Source: Opitutaceae bacterium (lineage in GTDB: Bacteria > Verrucomicrobiota > Verrucomicrobiia > Opitutales > Opitutaceae). Taken from it: 38,309 bases of DNA. How positions within the stretch are numbered: the first letter of the stretch is position 1; the number at the start of each line of letters is the position of its first letter. A program made the translations under genes and the position numbers. The notes under the pieces are model-generated. The model did no database searches, was not told the origin of the DNA, and saw only the letters and a list, made by a program, of their open reading frames with translations. This document shows positions 23,703 through 33,174 of this stretch, piece by piece. Where the stretch lies: assembly GCA_947474995.1 (NCBI GenBank), contig CANJNJ010000038.1:1-38309 (forward strand), in the 5' to 3' direction.

Positions 23703-24611
23703 GTGACGACCAAACTCGCCCGAGAGCATGCCGCCACGCAGCGTCGCGCGTATGATAGCGCCCGCCTCGTGCTGCGGGGCATTGCCCTGAATCTGGTACT
23801 GGCGGTCGTCAAATTTGCCGGGGGGATCTTTGGGCACACCTACGCGCTGATCGCCGATGGCGCCGAGTCGCTGCTCGATATCCTTTCGTCCTCGCTGGTC
23901 TGGGCCGGCTTTCGGGTGGCGGCGCGGCCGCCCGACGCCGACCACCCCTACGGCCATGGCAAGGCCGAGCCCCTCGCGGCGCTGGCCGTGGCGGTGTTTG
24001 TTTTTGCGATGGCCGGCTGGATCGGCTGGCACGCCGTGCATGAAATTATCACGCCGCATCAGGCGCCGGCCTGGTGGACGCTGCTGCTGCTGGCGGGGGT
24101 GATCATCACGAAAATTTTGTTCTCTCGGCGCATGGGAGCGGCCGGCGAAGAGGTGGGCAGCACGGCGCTCGGGATCGAGGCCCTGCACCATTGGTCCGAT
24201 GCGATGACTTCGGCGGCGGCCTTCGTGGGCATCAGCATTGCCTTGTGGGGGGGCAAGGGCTGGGAGACGGCGGACGACTGGGCGGCTTTGTTTGCCTGCG
24301 TGGTGATTTCCTTCAACGGGGTTGGCATGATGAGCAAGGCCCTTGGGGACGTGATGGACACGGCGTTGCCGGCGAGTTTTGATAACGAGGTCCGGGCGCT
24401 GGCCCTGGCCGTGCCGGGCGTCGCGGAGCTCGACAAAGTGCGGATCCGCAAAAGCGGGCTCAGCCATCTCGTGGACATCCAGGTGCGGGTCGACGGCAGC
24501 CTGACCGTGCGAGCCGGCCACGATATCGCGCATGCGGTCAAGGACGCGCTGCTCGCCTCGGCCCCGCACCAGATCAGCGACGTCACGGTCCACGTTGAGC
24601 CGATGAAGTGA
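23703..24611 (+). CDS. Cation diffusion facilitator (CDF) metal transporter
   Basis: Proton-coupled efflux of a divalent metal such as Zn, Mn, Fe or Co across the inner membrane. The 302-residue protein has six transmembrane helices. The transport site is formed by E55 and D59 (ADGAESLLD, TM2) with H162 and D166 (EALHHWSDA, TM5); E55 takes the place of the more usual Asp or His, so metal preference is uncertain. DHPYGHGKAEPLAAL is the family signature after TM2. The C-terminal cytoplasmic domain (VDIQVRVDG, HDIAHAV) is complete. The start is GTG at 23703; no ATG lies nearby in frame. Confidence 0.93.
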   Translation: MTTKLAREHAATQRRAYDSARLVLRGIALNLVLAVVKFAGGIFGHTYALIADGAESLLDILSSSLVWAGFRVAARPPDADHPYGHGKAEPLAALAVAVFVFAMAGWIGWHAVHEIITPHQAPAWWTLLLLAGVIITKILFSRRMGAAGEEVGSTALGIEALHHWSDAMTSAAAFVGISIALWGGKGWETADDWAALFACVVISFNGVGMMSKALGDVMDTALPASFDNEVRALALAVPGVAELDKVRIRKSGLSHLVDIQVRVDGSLTVRAGHDIAHAVKDALLASAPHQISDVTVHVEPMK

Positions 24612-24843
24612 GGGGGCTGGGCGTTTCCGCCCGCCCAAGGGGAAAATCCTTTGGAGACTTGGCAGCGGTGATCCGGATGCCGGGAAGTGGCGCGCATGCC
24701 CTGCGCGTAGTTTGGTGGCGCACGGAACCCACTCGACCGTTCCGGGTCCCCGGATGGGTCGCTTCGCTCAATTGAATCATCAAATTCTGCGGAGGAAACC
24801 GCAAGGCCCGCGGAGCCCATGCGGGGAAAAAGTCTAGCCTCTC

Positions 24844-24871
24844 CTAATATAAATTAGTTAGATGTCATAAT
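24844..24871 (+). promoter_or_regulatory. AT-rich promoter-like patch before the large TonB receptor
   Basis: In otherwise GC-rich DNA, CTAAT-ATAA-ATTAG (24844-24857) is a short palindrome, and CATAAT (24866-24871) is a good -10 match 16 bases before the ATG. No -35 match is at the right distance, so activation or another sigma factor is possible. The rest of the gap from 24612 has no gene. Confidence 0.35.
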
Positions 24872-24887
24872 CTACACCAACCAAGCT

Positions 24888-27800
24888 ATGAACACACTCC
24901 CCGGCCTCCGGTCTTGGACGTGGCGCACCTCGTTTGCGGCCATTGTTTCGCTTCCCGTCTGCGCATTCATGCAGACCGCCCCGGCGCCGTCCGCGGCGGC
25001 GATCCCTGAGGAAGTCATGAAGCTCGAGACGTTCACCGTCACGGGCTCGAACATCAAGCGGATGGAGATGGAAAAAGTGCTGCCGGTGAGCCTGATGACA
25101 AACGCGGAATTTGAGATTCGCGGGGCCTCCCAACCTTCAGAACTGCTGACCGCGCTGCCGCAGATCACGGGCTTGCCTGGCAACGAAGCGGCCGTGGCGG
25201 GTGCCACGGCCCGCGGTGACAACAACTCGGTCTCGTTGCGTGGCATCTCTTCCAGCAACACGCTCGTGTTGCTCAACGGGCGCCGGCTGACGCCCCACCC
25301 GATCAGCCAAGGCGAGGCCGGCGTGCCGACGCTGTCCACGAACGTCAGCCAACTCCCGAGCCGGGGTGTGGAGAAGGTCGAGATCCTGCGCGACGGCGCT
25401 TCGTCCATTTACGGCACCGACGCCGTGGCCGGGGTCGTCAATTATGTGATGCCGAAAAATTACCGCGGCACGGAGATTTCGCTGAGCGCGGGACAAACGC
25501 GATATGGGGACGGGACGGAATTTCGCACGACGCTGACTCATGGGCTCGAGTTCGCGGGTGGCAAGGGCCGCGCCATGGTTACCGCCGACTACTACACGCG
25601 CCAGGCAATGTATATCCGCGATCGGTCATTCGGCGCGGACCCGGATAATACCTGGCGGGCGCCGGCACCGTGGAACGTGCCGACGAACACGAATTTCAAC
25701 TTGCGCTCCACCTCGAGCGAATACGGGAGCTTTCTGGTCGGCACCGCCGGGGCCAACGATGCCTTCGGCAGCGTCGCCGCCTTCACCGGGGCCCGTCCGA
25801 CCGGCGTGCCGGCGACCATGGCCGCCACCAACGGGCTGTTTGTGGTCACTCCCCTGACAACTGGCGGGGTGGGCTTCGCCGCCGCGACCCCGGCGCGAAC
25901 CGCCACGGGCCCGGGCCATGACTATTATTGGAATAACAGCACCTACCGCGTCATCCAGCCGCAGACGAAGCGGATGAATATTTTTGCGAGCGGAGAATAT
26001 GATCTCAATTCGCGGATCTCCCTGTTCGCAGATGTGAGCGCCTACTCCGCCAAGTCGGTCACCTACCGTGAGCCCGACGCGTACTCGCAGAGCACGGATG
26101 GGTTCCTGATCGTGCCGGTGACCAATCCGTACAATCCGTTCGGCAACCGCTTCTGGTCACCGACCGGGGCGCCGAATACCGATGGCACGCTACGCCTCAC
26201 CGGCACGCCGGCGGCCGTGTCCATCACTAACAAGCGATTCACCGACCTGGAAACGCGCACGGCCTACGTCAACAACTCGCTTTACCGGGGCGTGGCTGGT
26301 CTCCGCGGTAAATTTGGCCGGACCTGGACTTGGGAGAGCGCACTGCTTTGGTCTGCCAATCGCGTGGTCGACAACGAAGCCGGCGCCACCCGTCGCAGCC
26401 TGCTCAAGGCCGCCATCAATCAGACCGATCCCGCCAAGGCCTTCAACCCGTTCACGCGCACGTTTGCCGTGCAGAATGGCGCGCTCGTCGTCACGGGAGA
26501 TTACAAGAATCCGGATAGTGTGACCTCCACTTTTCGAGAGTCATTTATCCGCAATGGCATCACCAAACTCGGCAGCGGCGATATTCGCGCCTCCGGGGAT
26601 CTCTTTTCGATCTGGGGTGGCAACACCATCGGGGCCGCTGTCGGAGGAGAATTCCGCTACGAGGCTTTCGACGATTATCGGCCCGCCTACGCCGGTCTCA
26701 ATCCTGCCAGCTCCGGACTCGATCCGACCGGCAACGATTTCGTCAGTTTCTCGCCGAACTCCGATACGCACGCCAACCGGCATGTTTCGGCCGCCTACGC
26801 CGAGGCGGTGATTCCGCTCGTCGGCCGCGAGTTCAAGCTGCCGCTGGTTCAGTCGCTTGAGCTTTCCGCCTCGGCCCGGTATGAAAGCTACACGGATTTT
26901 GGCAGCACCACCAAACCCAAGTACAGCGTGAACTGGAAACCCGCCTCGTGGCTGATGGTGCGCGGCTCGTACAATCAGGGATTCCACGCCCCTAATCTTG
27001 CGCAGCTGTTCACCGGCACGCTCATCCGGACGTTGCTGAGCACCACGGACACCTATCGCAATACCGCCACTGGCCTTGCCACGGATGGACCTTCGAATCG
27101 CCGCAGCATCGCGGCCGGCAACCCCAACCTCAGTCCCGAGGAGGGGACGGGCAAGTCGGCTGGCGTCGTGATCGACGTGCCGCGGGTCAAGGGCCTCTCG
27201 GTGGCCATCGACTACTGGGAGATTCGGCAGAAGGACATCATCGCGTCGGGCGGCGGGATTCCGGACGACACGGCGGCCCTACAGGCTGCCACGCTGAGCG
27301 CGCTCGCGGCCGGACAGAATATCAATTCCATCGATCTCGGATCAGGCACGCCCGGGTACAAGGGCGACCCCTCCGTCGTACGCCTGCCGGTTACCCAGAC
27401 CGACAAGGATCTTTTCGCGGCTTTCAACGCCCGGCAGGTGCCGGGCAACCAGCGGGGGGTGGTCGGGACGATCGCCTACATCAATGTCTCGTATTACAAC
27501 AAGGCGCAGCAGTTCGTTAACGGCTTTGACTTCGATGTGAATTATCGGGTGCCGCAGACGCGATTCGGTAATTTCAACTTCAACACGACGTGGACCCTCT
27601 TGAACGACTTCCACGCCTATTCGGCCCCGGGGGCGCCGCGCACCGAATATCGTGAAACCAACTTTGTGGGTGGCGCGACCCCCAAGTGGCGCGGCAACAC
27701 CTCGATCAGCTGGCGGCGCAAGCAATGGGGTGGTGGCGTGGCCTTCTATTACATCGGTCGGTTCATGGATACGGGTGCGACCACGACCCTGGCCACCTAC

Positions 27801-28085
27801 ACGGCGTTGGGTGAGCCGGGTTACATCCAACCCAGTTTCAACAACGGCTCGTTCATCTACCGTTATGTCGTCCATGACTCCAAGAGTTATAACGTCTTCG
27901 CGAGCTATCGGTTGGCGTCGCAAAATCGGTGGCTCAAGGACCTCTCCGTTCGGTTCCACGTCAACAACGTGCTCGACGCCAAGCCGCCGCTCGGCGCCGG
28001 CAGTTCGTCCGGCTACGAGGTCTCGGTGTACAACAGCATGGCCCGGGGCCGCACTTACTCGCTGACGCTGACGAAGAAGCTCTGA
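24888..28085 (+). CDS. TonB-dependent outer-membrane receptor, large type
   Basis: A 1065-residue receptor. A signal peptide (SFAAIVSLPVCAFMQ) is followed by a TonB box VMKLETFTVTG (43-53). The plug domain contains PVSLMTNAEFEIRG, ELLTALPQITG, VSLRGISSSNTLVLLNGRRL and VEKVEILRDGASSIYGTDAV. The barrel follows, ending in TYSLTLTKKL. The GxxxTLVLLNGRR pattern places it in the group of large receptors for oligosaccharides, peptides or aromatic compounds, not siderophores. It is unusually long, from extended outer loops. No SusD or glycoside hydrolase gene accompanies it. A family C repeat follows the stop. Confidence 0.93.
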   Translation: MNTLPGLRSWTWRTSFAAIVSLPVCAFMQTAPAPSAAAIPEEVMKLETFTVTGSNIKRMEMEKVLPVSLMTNAEFEIRGASQPSELLTALPQITGLPGNEAAVAGATARGDNNSVSLRGISSSNTLVLLNGRRLTPHPISQGEAGVPTLSTNVSQLPSRGVEKVEILRDGASSIYGTDAVAGVVNYVMPKNYRGTEISLSAGQTRYGDGTEFRTTLTHGLEFAGGKGRAMVTADYYTRQAMYIRDRSFGADPDNTWRAPAPWNVPTNTNFNLRSTSSEYGSFLVGTAGANDAFGSVAAFTGARPTGVPATMAATNGLFVVTPLTTGGVGFAAATPARTATGPGHDYYWNNSTYRVIQPQTKRMNIFASGEYDLNSRISLFADVSAYSAKSVTYREPDAYSQSTDGFLIVPVTNPYNPFGNRFWSPTGAPNTDGTLRLTGTPAAVSITNKRFTDLETRTAYVNNSLYRGVAGLRGKFGRTWTWESALLWSANRVVDNEAGATRRSLLKAAINQTDPAKAFNPFTRTFAVQNGALVVTGDYKNPDSVTSTFRESFIRNGITKLGSGDIRASGDLFSIWGGNTIGAAVGGEFRYEAFDDYRPAYAGLNPASSGLDPTGNDFVSFSPNSDTHANRHVSAAYAEAVIPLVGREFKLPLVQSLELSASARYESYTDFGSTTKPKYSVNWKPASWLMVRGSYNQGFHAPNLAQLFTGTLIRTLLSTTDTYRNTATGLATDGPSNRRSIAAGNPNLSPEEGTGKSAGVVIDVPRVKGLSVAIDYWEIRQKDIIASGGGIPDDTAALQAATLSALAAGQNINSIDLGSGTPGYKGDPSVVRLPVTQTDKDLFAAFNARQVPGNQRGVVGTIAYINVSYYNKAQQFVNGFDFDVNYRVPQTRFGNFNFNTTWTLLNDFHAYSAPGAPRTEYRETNFVGGATPKWRGNTSISWRRKQWGGGVAFYYIGRFMDTGATTTLATYTALGEPGYIQPSFNNGSFIYRYVVHDSKSYNVFASYRLASQNRWLKDLSVRFHVNNVLDAKPPLGAGSSSGYEVSVYNSMARGRTYSLTLTKKL

Positions 28086-28159
28086 TAAATTGCGGGGAGA
28101 CGGCTAAGTGTTCCGGCACGCCTCGCCGTTTCGGTTGCGTTCACGTGATCGAGATACCC

Positions 28160-28226
28160 CCGAAGCTTGCTTCGGTTTGGTTGGAGCCGGCCTCGTTGAG
28201 GTCGGGCCGGGGTCATTGACCCCGGC
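28160..28226. repeat. Family C repeat with three hairpins
   Basis: CCGAAGC-TT-GCTTCGG (28160-28175), then CCGGCCTC-GTT-GAGGTCGG (28187-28205), then GCCGGGGTCA-T-TGACCCCGGC (28206-28226). The last two correspond, in reverse order, to the pair at 2236-2290. Located between the ends of the receptor gene and the small membrane protein gene, where it would serve as a terminator. Confidence 0.65.
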
Positions 28227-28265
28227 GACACGGTTCGGATTTCTCCGAGGCCTCCGGTCCAGGTT

Positions 28266-28478
28266 TCACCCCGCGAGTTTCTGGGCGACCTTCCAGCCGC
28301 CGTAGACGCCGAGCACGCTGCCGATGCCGCTCAGGAGGAATGAGCCAAAAAATTCGAACCCGAAGACCGAATCGCCCAGCGCCCAGAAGGCGTAGCTTCC
28401 GACCGTCGTCCCGACGAAAATGCACAGCTTGGTCACGCCCCGAGCTTGAGGGCTCGGTTCGCTCGTGGCCATGCGCAA
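28266..28478 (-). CDS. Small membrane protein, two helices
   Basis: A 70-residue protein with two hydrophobic segments, KLCIFVGTTVGSYAFWALG and a second rich in small residues (FLLSGIGSVLGVYGGWKVA), like a glycine-zipper membrane protein. The gene is short but the pattern TVGSYAFWALGD plus GSFLLSGIGSVLGVYGGW looks conserved and is not repetitive. The start may instead be GTG 28436 (VTKLCIFVG), which would give 56 residues. Function unknown. Confidence 0.6.
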   Translation of the reverse strand: MRMATSEPSPQARGVTKLCIFVGTTVGSYAFWALGDSVFGFEFFGSFLLSGIGSVLGVYGGWKVAQKLAG

Positions 28479-28963
28479 TTCGAACCGGCTCTTGCATTTT
28501 TAGTGTGGCCCGCTTCGGGAGAAGCGGGATGGTCTGAGGTTTCGCCAGGCGTCGGCCATTGGTCTGATTCAAACCGCCAAGGTGTTGCCACAAAAAGGCG
28601 TAGGGCGGCGGATCCGCCACCAAACCCGAGCCGCCGCACTAGTTGCACGGGAGGCAAACCCGAGAACGATCCGAGATCCATCCCTCTGCCTGACCTCGGT
28701 TCGTGCTCCTGTAAAATTCAGGGGCATGGGCCAGAGCCTATTCGCAACTCCTTGTGGCTTTAAAATTCTTCGTGGCCCGCTAAAGTTCTTTGTCGGAGCC
28801 TCGGATTCCCCTGCCTTTTGTGGCCAATAAATTTGGTGGCGCGAGTTCGGGTGCGGCGCCGCGCCGCACCCGGCTAATGCTTAAACGAAATTAACTTCTT
28901 CCGCCCGGCCGGGCCGGGATTTGCCGTTTACTCGCGGCGCCGTCGGCCAATACCTTTTCCCGC
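28479..28963. other. 485-bp stretch without a recognised gene
   Basis: No convincing reading frame is present. It contains CCCGCTTC-GGGA-GAAGCGGG (28509-28524), a palindrome GGCGGATCCGCC, degenerate units around GTGGCC / TTTGTGGC (28750-28836), a strong hairpin GGGTGCGGC-GCCGC-GCCGCACCC near 28849-28872, and then the leader of pckG. Remnants of repeats seem to make up most of it. Confidence 0.5.
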
Positions 28964-30790
28964 ATGAAGAAGCGTTCCGCGGCCAAGCCCCTCAGCGAAA
29001 ACAAGCACTTGCTCCGTTGGGTCGATAAGATGGTCGAACTCTGCCAGCCCGCGGACATCCATTGGGTCGACGGCTCCCAGGCGGAATCCGACGCCTTGTG
29101 TGCCGGAATGGTGAAGGGCGGGACGTTCATCAAGTTGAACGAAAAGCTCTGGCCGGGTTGCTACTACGCGCGCAGCGACGCCAACGATGTCGCGCGGGTC
29201 GAGGATCGCACGTTCATCTGCTCCCTCTCAAAGGAAGGGGCCGGGCCGATGAACAACTGGGTGAACCCGTTTGAAATGCGGAAGAAGCTTCGCTCCCTGT
29301 TCCACGGTTGCATGGCGGGCCGCACGATGTACGTCCTGGCTTATAGCATGGGCCCGGTGGGCGGCCCGATGTCACAGATCGGAGTGCAGCTCACCGATTC
29401 CCCCTACGTCGTGGTGAATATGCGCATCATGGCGCGGATCGGCCTGCCGATCTTCAAGGAGATCGACAAAGGGGAAAAGCGCGTCGTGCCCTGCATGCAC
29501 ACGGTCGGCGCGCCGCTGGCGAAAGGTCAGGCGGATGTCCCGTGGCCCTGTAACAAGGAAAAGTACATCGTCCATTTTCCCGAGACGCGCGAAATCTGGA
29601 GCTATGGCTCGGGCTACGGCGGCAATGCCCTCCTCGGTAAGAAATGTTTCGCCCTGCGCATCGCGTCGAACATGGCGCGGGACGAAGGCTGGATGGCGGA
29701 GCACATGTTGATTCTTGGCGTGGAGGATCCCAAGGGCGAGAAGACCTACGTGGCGGCGGCCTTTCCGAGCGCCTGCGGCAAGACCAACTTCGCGATGCTC
29801 ATTCCGCCGGCGCCCTTCAAGAAGAAGGGCTGGAAAATCTGGACCGTCGGCGACGACATCGCGTGGATCAAGCCGGACGCCGCCGGCCGGCTGCGCGCGA
29901 TTAATCCCGAGGCCGGGTTTTTCGGCGTCGCGCCGGGCACCTCGAACGCGACCAACCCGAATGCGATGGCCTCGCTGGCCCGCAACACGATTTTCACCAA
30001 TGTCGCGCTCACGCCGGAGGGCGGCGTGTGGTGGGAAGGCATGACCGAGACGCCGCCGGTCGAATGCATCGACTGGCAGGGTAAGAAATGGACGCCGCAA
30101 ATCGCCAAGGAAACCGGGGCAAAGGCGGCGCACCCGAATTCCCGCTTCACGGCGCCGGCGTCACAGTGTCCGACGATCGATCCCGACTGGGAAAAGCCCG
30201 AGGGCGTGCCGTTGAGCGCGTTGATTTTTGGCGGCCGCCGGGCGACGACGATGCCGCTGGTCTATCAGGCCTTCAACTGGAGCGGCGGCGTTTATGCCGG
30301 TGCGACCATGGGCAGTGAAATGACGGCGGCCGCGGCCGGGGCGGTGGGCAAGGTGCGGCGCGATCCGATGGCGATGCTGCCGTTCTGCGGCTACCACATG
30401 GGCGACTACTTCCGCCATTGGATCGTGATGCAGCGGAAACTCAGTGAGACGCCGCGAATTTTTCACGTGAACTGGTTCCGCAAGGACGCGGCGGGAAAAT
30501 TCCTCTGGCCCGGGTTTTCGGAGAACATGCGGGTGCTGAAATGGATCGTCGACCGCGCGCGCGGCCGGGCGCTCGGGCGCGAGACGCCGATCGGCTGGGT
30601 GCCACGTTATGAGGACCTCGATTGGACCGGGCTCGATTTCCCGCGGGAAAAATTCGAGGAGTTGCAGGCCTTCGATCGCAGTTCCTGGCGCACCGAGGTG
30701 ATGAGCCACGAGGAACTCTTCCTCGATCTGCATGACCGACTGCCCAAGGAGATGATTTACGAGCGCGAGTTGCTGATTTGCCGGATGTAA
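28964..30790 (+). CDS. pckG: Phosphoenolpyruvate carboxykinase (GTP)
   Basis: Converts oxaloacetate and GTP to phosphoenolpyruvate, CO2 and GDP; it can run in reverse in fermenting anaerobes. The 608-residue product is full length for the GTP class. Motifs: YYARSD near the N-terminus, [15 protein letters not shown], the phosphate loop FPSACGKTN (267-275) with reactive C271, GDDIAW (297-302), the substrate region [30 protein letters not shown] and the GTP-class PRYEDLDW region. It is a single-gene unit. With the prp operon, which yields pyruvate and succinate, it links propionate breakdown to sugar synthesis. Confidence 0.96.
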   Translation: MKKRSAAKPLSENKHLLRWVDKMVELCQPADIHWVDGSQAESDALCAGMVKGGTFIKLNEKLWPGCYYARSDANDVARVEDRTFICSLSKEGAGPMNNWVNPFEMRKKLRSLFHGCMAGRTMYVLAYSMGPVGGPMSQIGVQLTDSPYVVVNMRIMARIGLPIFKEIDKGEKRVVPCMHTVGAPLAKGQADVPWPCNKEKYIVHFPETREIWSYGSGYGGNALLGKKCFALRIASNMARDEGWMAEHMLILGVEDPKGEKTYVAAAFPSACGKTNFAMLIPPAPFKKKGWKIWTVGDDIAWIKPDAAGRLRAINPEAGFFGVAPGTSNATNPNAMASLARNTIFTNVALTPEGGVWWEGMTETPPVECIDWQGKKWTPQIAKETGAKAAHPNSRFTAPASQCPTIDPDWEKPEGVPLSALIFGGRRATTMPLVYQAFNWSGGVYAGATMGSEMTAAAAGAVGKVRRDPMAMLPFCGYHMGDYFRHWIVMQRKLSETPRIFHVNWFRKDAAGKFLWPGFSENMRVLKWIVDRARGRALGRETPIGWVPRYEDLDWTGLDFPREKFEELQAFDRSSWRTEVMSHEELFLDLHDRLPKEMIYERELLICRM

Positions 30791-30804
30791 GGCTCGTAGA
30801 AAAA

Positions 30805-30825
30805 ACCTGTCATTCTGCGACAGGT
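30805..30825 (+). terminator. Hairpin downstream of pckG
   Basis: ACCTGTC, loop ATTCTGC, GACAGGT: a perfect 7-bp stem 15 bases after the pckG stop. It is preceded by six A and not followed by T, so as a classic terminator it would work better leftward. Confidence 0.4.
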
Positions 30826-30841
30826 CACGAAGGCGCCGAAA

Positions 30842-30922
30842 GGTGGACCGGGCGCTCCGCGCGCGGTCAGCGTTGGGCTCGATCTCACGTTCGCTGGCCG
30901 CGCAAGGAGTGCACGGCCCACC
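30842..30922. repeat. Full family B palindromic repeat
   Basis: Arms GGTGGACCGGGCGCTCCGCG and (near) its reverse complement, ending in GCACGGCCCACC, enclose a spacer of about 25 bases (GTTGGGCTCGATCTCACG). Intergenic, between pckG and an exported protein gene. Confidence 0.75.
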
Positions 30923-31058
30923 CGGCACGCCTTGGCTTGATTCAGGCGTGAATTTTCCGGGTTAGTGAGGGGGCACGGCAGGCGGACTGAAAGCGGTTCC
31001 CCTTGATGGTCGCGCTGCGCTTGCCCGCTACGCCCAATCGCGCATAGTTGGCGTGCGC

Positions 31059-31823
31059 ATGTGCCGCCTGAAATACCTTATTCCGCTGCTTCTCTGCGGT
31101 GCGTTGCGCGCGGAAATGGCGCCCTTGCTGCAAGAGGCGCTCAACAAGGTCGTTCAGGACACGGACCGGTGGGCCTACACCCAGACTCTCATCGAAAGGG
31201 ACAAGAATGGAAAAGAGCGGAGCGTGGCGGTGGTGCGTTTCGACCCCTCGAAGCCGTACGCCGAGCAGTACGCCGCTGTGAGCATCAACGGCAAGGCGCC
31301 CGACGCCGAGGATCGCAGCAAGTATCGTCGGCAGGGCGAGCGGCGTGGCCGCCGAGTGGATCGGGCCGAGCGCGAAGGCACCACGACCTATCGCAAGACG
31401 CTGGGCGAATTGATGGATTTGGACCGGGCGACGGTCGCTGAGGATACCGGGAGCGCGGTGACTTTTGAGGTGCCGCTCAAGAAAGAGGGCAACAACCGGT
31501 TTCCCCCCGAGAAATTTCATGTGACGGCGCGCGTCAACAAACAGCAGCAGGCGTTCGAGAATGTCTCCGTCCGCCTGCGCCAATCGATTCGCGAAAAACT
31601 GCTGATCAAAATTAGTGAAGGCGAGGGCACCCTGGGTTTCACCGTGGTCGAACCGAAATTTCCGGCGCAGTTGACGTCGATTGTGGGCCGGGGCTCGGGC
31701 TCGATTCTGTTCGTGCCCGTCGGTCGGGGCTACGACCTCAAGCGGGAGGACTTCAAGCGGGTGAAGCCCTATCAGGAGCGCTTTGGCGTGCAAATTGGTC
31801 CACTGAAGGCACTCGATTTCTGA
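31059..31823 (+). CDS. Exported protein of unknown function
   Basis: A 254-residue protein with a signal peptide (LKYLIPLLLCGALRA, cut before EMAP). After that it is soluble, highly charged and shows no catalytic motif I recognise. RWAYTQTLIERDKNGKERS, a very basic stretch KYRRQGERRGRRVDR (about 88-102), then beta-rich sequence such as FEVPLKKEGNNRFPPEKF and FVPVGRGYDLKREDFKRV near the end. ATG 31059 is used; a GTG at 31053 is also in frame. It lies alone between a family B repeat and the sigma-factor operon. A role as a periplasmic lipoprotein-carrier or stress protein is possible but unsupported. Confidence 0.7.
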   Translation: MCRLKYLIPLLLCGALRAEMAPLLQEALNKVVQDTDRWAYTQTLIERDKNGKERSVAVVRFDPSKPYAEQYAAVSINGKAPDAEDRSKYRRQGERRGRRVDRAEREGTTTYRKTLGELMDLDRATVAEDTGSAVTFEVPLKKEGNNRFPPEKFHVTARVNKQQQAFENVSVRLRQSIREKLLIKISEGEGTLGFTVVEPKFPAQLTSIVGRGSGSILFVPVGRGYDLKREDFKRVKPYQERFGVQIGPLKALDF

Positions 31824-32083
31824 GAAGGGGTGTCTTTTGGGCTCAGGGGTCGGTGAGATCTTGAGCCAAACCTGATTCTCTCGACGCAGCGGGCTACAAG
31901 CTGGGACTCATTTTCGGTCATCTTCGGGACAGGTTTGGACGTGTCCGAGCGCCGGTCGACCGACCCCATTGGGGTTAAGTATTGGCTCCGAGGTTGATGC
32001 CAGTGGTAGTATCTGTTTGGACTGTTTAGGTTTTTCGCCCGGCAAAAAACCTGCGACTTTTTGGCCGGTCCGGTGTTCTGCGC
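31824..32083. promoter_or_regulatory. Leader region of the sigma-factor operon
   Basis: 260 bases with no gene. TTTGGGCTCA (31836-31845) and TTGAGCCAAA (31861-31870) form an imperfect hairpin that probably ends the upstream transcript. ACCCCATTGGGGT (31962-31974) is a small palindrome. The operon promoter should lie between about 31900 and 32060; no -35/-10 pair could be fixed. Confidence 0.4.
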
Positions 32084-32683
32084 ATGAACGATGAACCTCC
32101 AGTGCAAACATCCTCCACGGGGTTGAACCCCCCGGCCGACTTCACGACTTTCATGCGCAACTATCAGGACATGGTCTTCTCGGTCGCCGTCCGTCTCACC
32201 GTTAATGAGGCGCAAGCCGAGGATATTTCGCAGGAAGTGTTTCTCAAGGCCTACGAAAATTTCGACCACCTGAGCACCAGTCCCACGGCCGGGGGTTGGC
32301 TGAAGACCGTTGCGACCAACCTTTCGCTCAATCATCTCTCGCGCTATCGCAAGCGGTGGCGGTTCTTTTCCGAGTTCAAGCGCGATGACGCGGCCGACGA
32401 CCACGACGCGCCTGAGGTCGATTTCGCGGCGCCGGATACTTTTTTTGCGGACGTCGACGCCGCCGACCGGCGGGCGCTGGTCGAGCAGGCGCTGGAACAA
32501 CTGCCCGAGCACCAGCGCGTGCCCTTGGTCCTCTATCACTTCGAAGACGAGCCCTACGACGAGATCGCGAAGAAGCTCGGGGTGTCACTGGCCAAAGTGA
32601 AGACCGACATCCTGCGCGCCCGGACCGCGCTCGCCAAGATCCTCAGCCGTTCCGGCACGGCGCACGAAAAAATCAACCTTTGA
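32084..32683 (+). CDS. ECF-type RNA polymerase sigma factor
   Basis: A 199-residue group IV sigma factor. Region 2 covers about residues 22-93: FMRNYQDMVFSVAVRLT, AEDISQEVFLKAYENF (promoter -10 melting and core binding), GGWLKTVATNLSLNHL. An acidic linker (DDAADDHDAPEVDF) follows. Region 4 covers about 133-187: LEQLPEHQRVPLVLYHFED and the helix-turn-helix YDEIAKKLGVSLAKVKTDIL. It probably directs a small regulon and its own operon. The two following genes (7- and 19-base gaps) encode membrane proteins, the first of which is the obvious anti-sigma candidate. Confidence 0.95.
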   Translation: MNDEPPVQTSSTGLNPPADFTTFMRNYQDMVFSVAVRLTVNEAQAEDISQEVFLKAYENFDHLSTSPTAGGWLKTVATNLSLNHLSRYRKRWRFFSEFKRDDAADDHDAPEVDFAAPDTFFADVDAADRRALVEQALEQLPEHQRVPLVLYHFEDEPYDEIAKKLGVSLAKVKTDILRARTALAKILSRSGTAHEKINL

Positions 32684-32690
32684 CCGCACC

Positions 32691-33155
32691 ATGAAATCAC
32701 CCGACGACGAGAAGCTGGAGCGCCTGATTCACCGGACTCTGCGTGAGTTGCCCGCCCGCCGTGCCCCCCATTCGCTCGAAGCCCGCGTGCTGGCCGAGTT
32801 GGAGCGCCGGGCCGCGCTCCCGTGGTGGCGGAAGAGTTTTGCGCATTGGCCCATGGCCGCGCGCGTGGCGTTTCTCGTCGCCGGCGCCGGCGCGGTGGCG
32901 TTCGTCCTGTACGCCGCCGGATTTGTGCAGACGGGATTCGACTCCGCGCGGTTGGCGGCGCTGTCGACCCAGCTTTCGACTTTCGCGGATGCGGCCCTGA
33001 CCGTCGGCCGCGGCATCGGTGAATTTGGCCACGCCATCGGGCGCAGCCTGCCGCCCCTTTGGCTCTACGGCGGCCTGGCCTTTGTCGGGGCCATGTACGC
33101 CGCCCTCTTTGGCCTCGGGGCCGCCGCCTATCGCACGCTCTACGTAAATCGCTAA
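32691..33155 (+). CDS. Putative membrane anti-sigma factor
   Basis: A 154-residue protein. The cytoplasmic N-terminal 40 residues (DEKLERLIHRTLRELPARRA, then SLEARVLAELERR) look like a short amphipathic sigma-binding segment; there is no HxxxCxxC zinc motif. Two transmembrane helices follow (about 55-76, ARVAFLVAGAGAVAFVLYAA; and about 122-146, LWLYGGLAFVGAMYAALFGL), with about 45 periplasmic residues between them. It starts 7 bases after the sigma-factor stop. The anti-sigma role is inferred from position, size and topology, not homology. Confidence 0.65.
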   Translation: MKSPDDEKLERLIHRTLRELPARRAPHSLEARVLAELERRAALPWWRKSFAHWPMAARVAFLVAGAGAVAFVLYAAGFVQTGFDSARLAALSTQLSTFADAALTVGRGIGEFGHAIGRSLPPLWLYGGLAFVGAMYAALFGLGAAAYRTLYVNR

Positions 33156-33174
33156 CTCGCAATTTTTGTCCGTC

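Noticed and set aside
31908-32111. 67-codon minus-strand frame before the sigma factor
   Set aside because: It covers the operon leader and overlaps the sigma-factor start; no similarity or signal was recognised.
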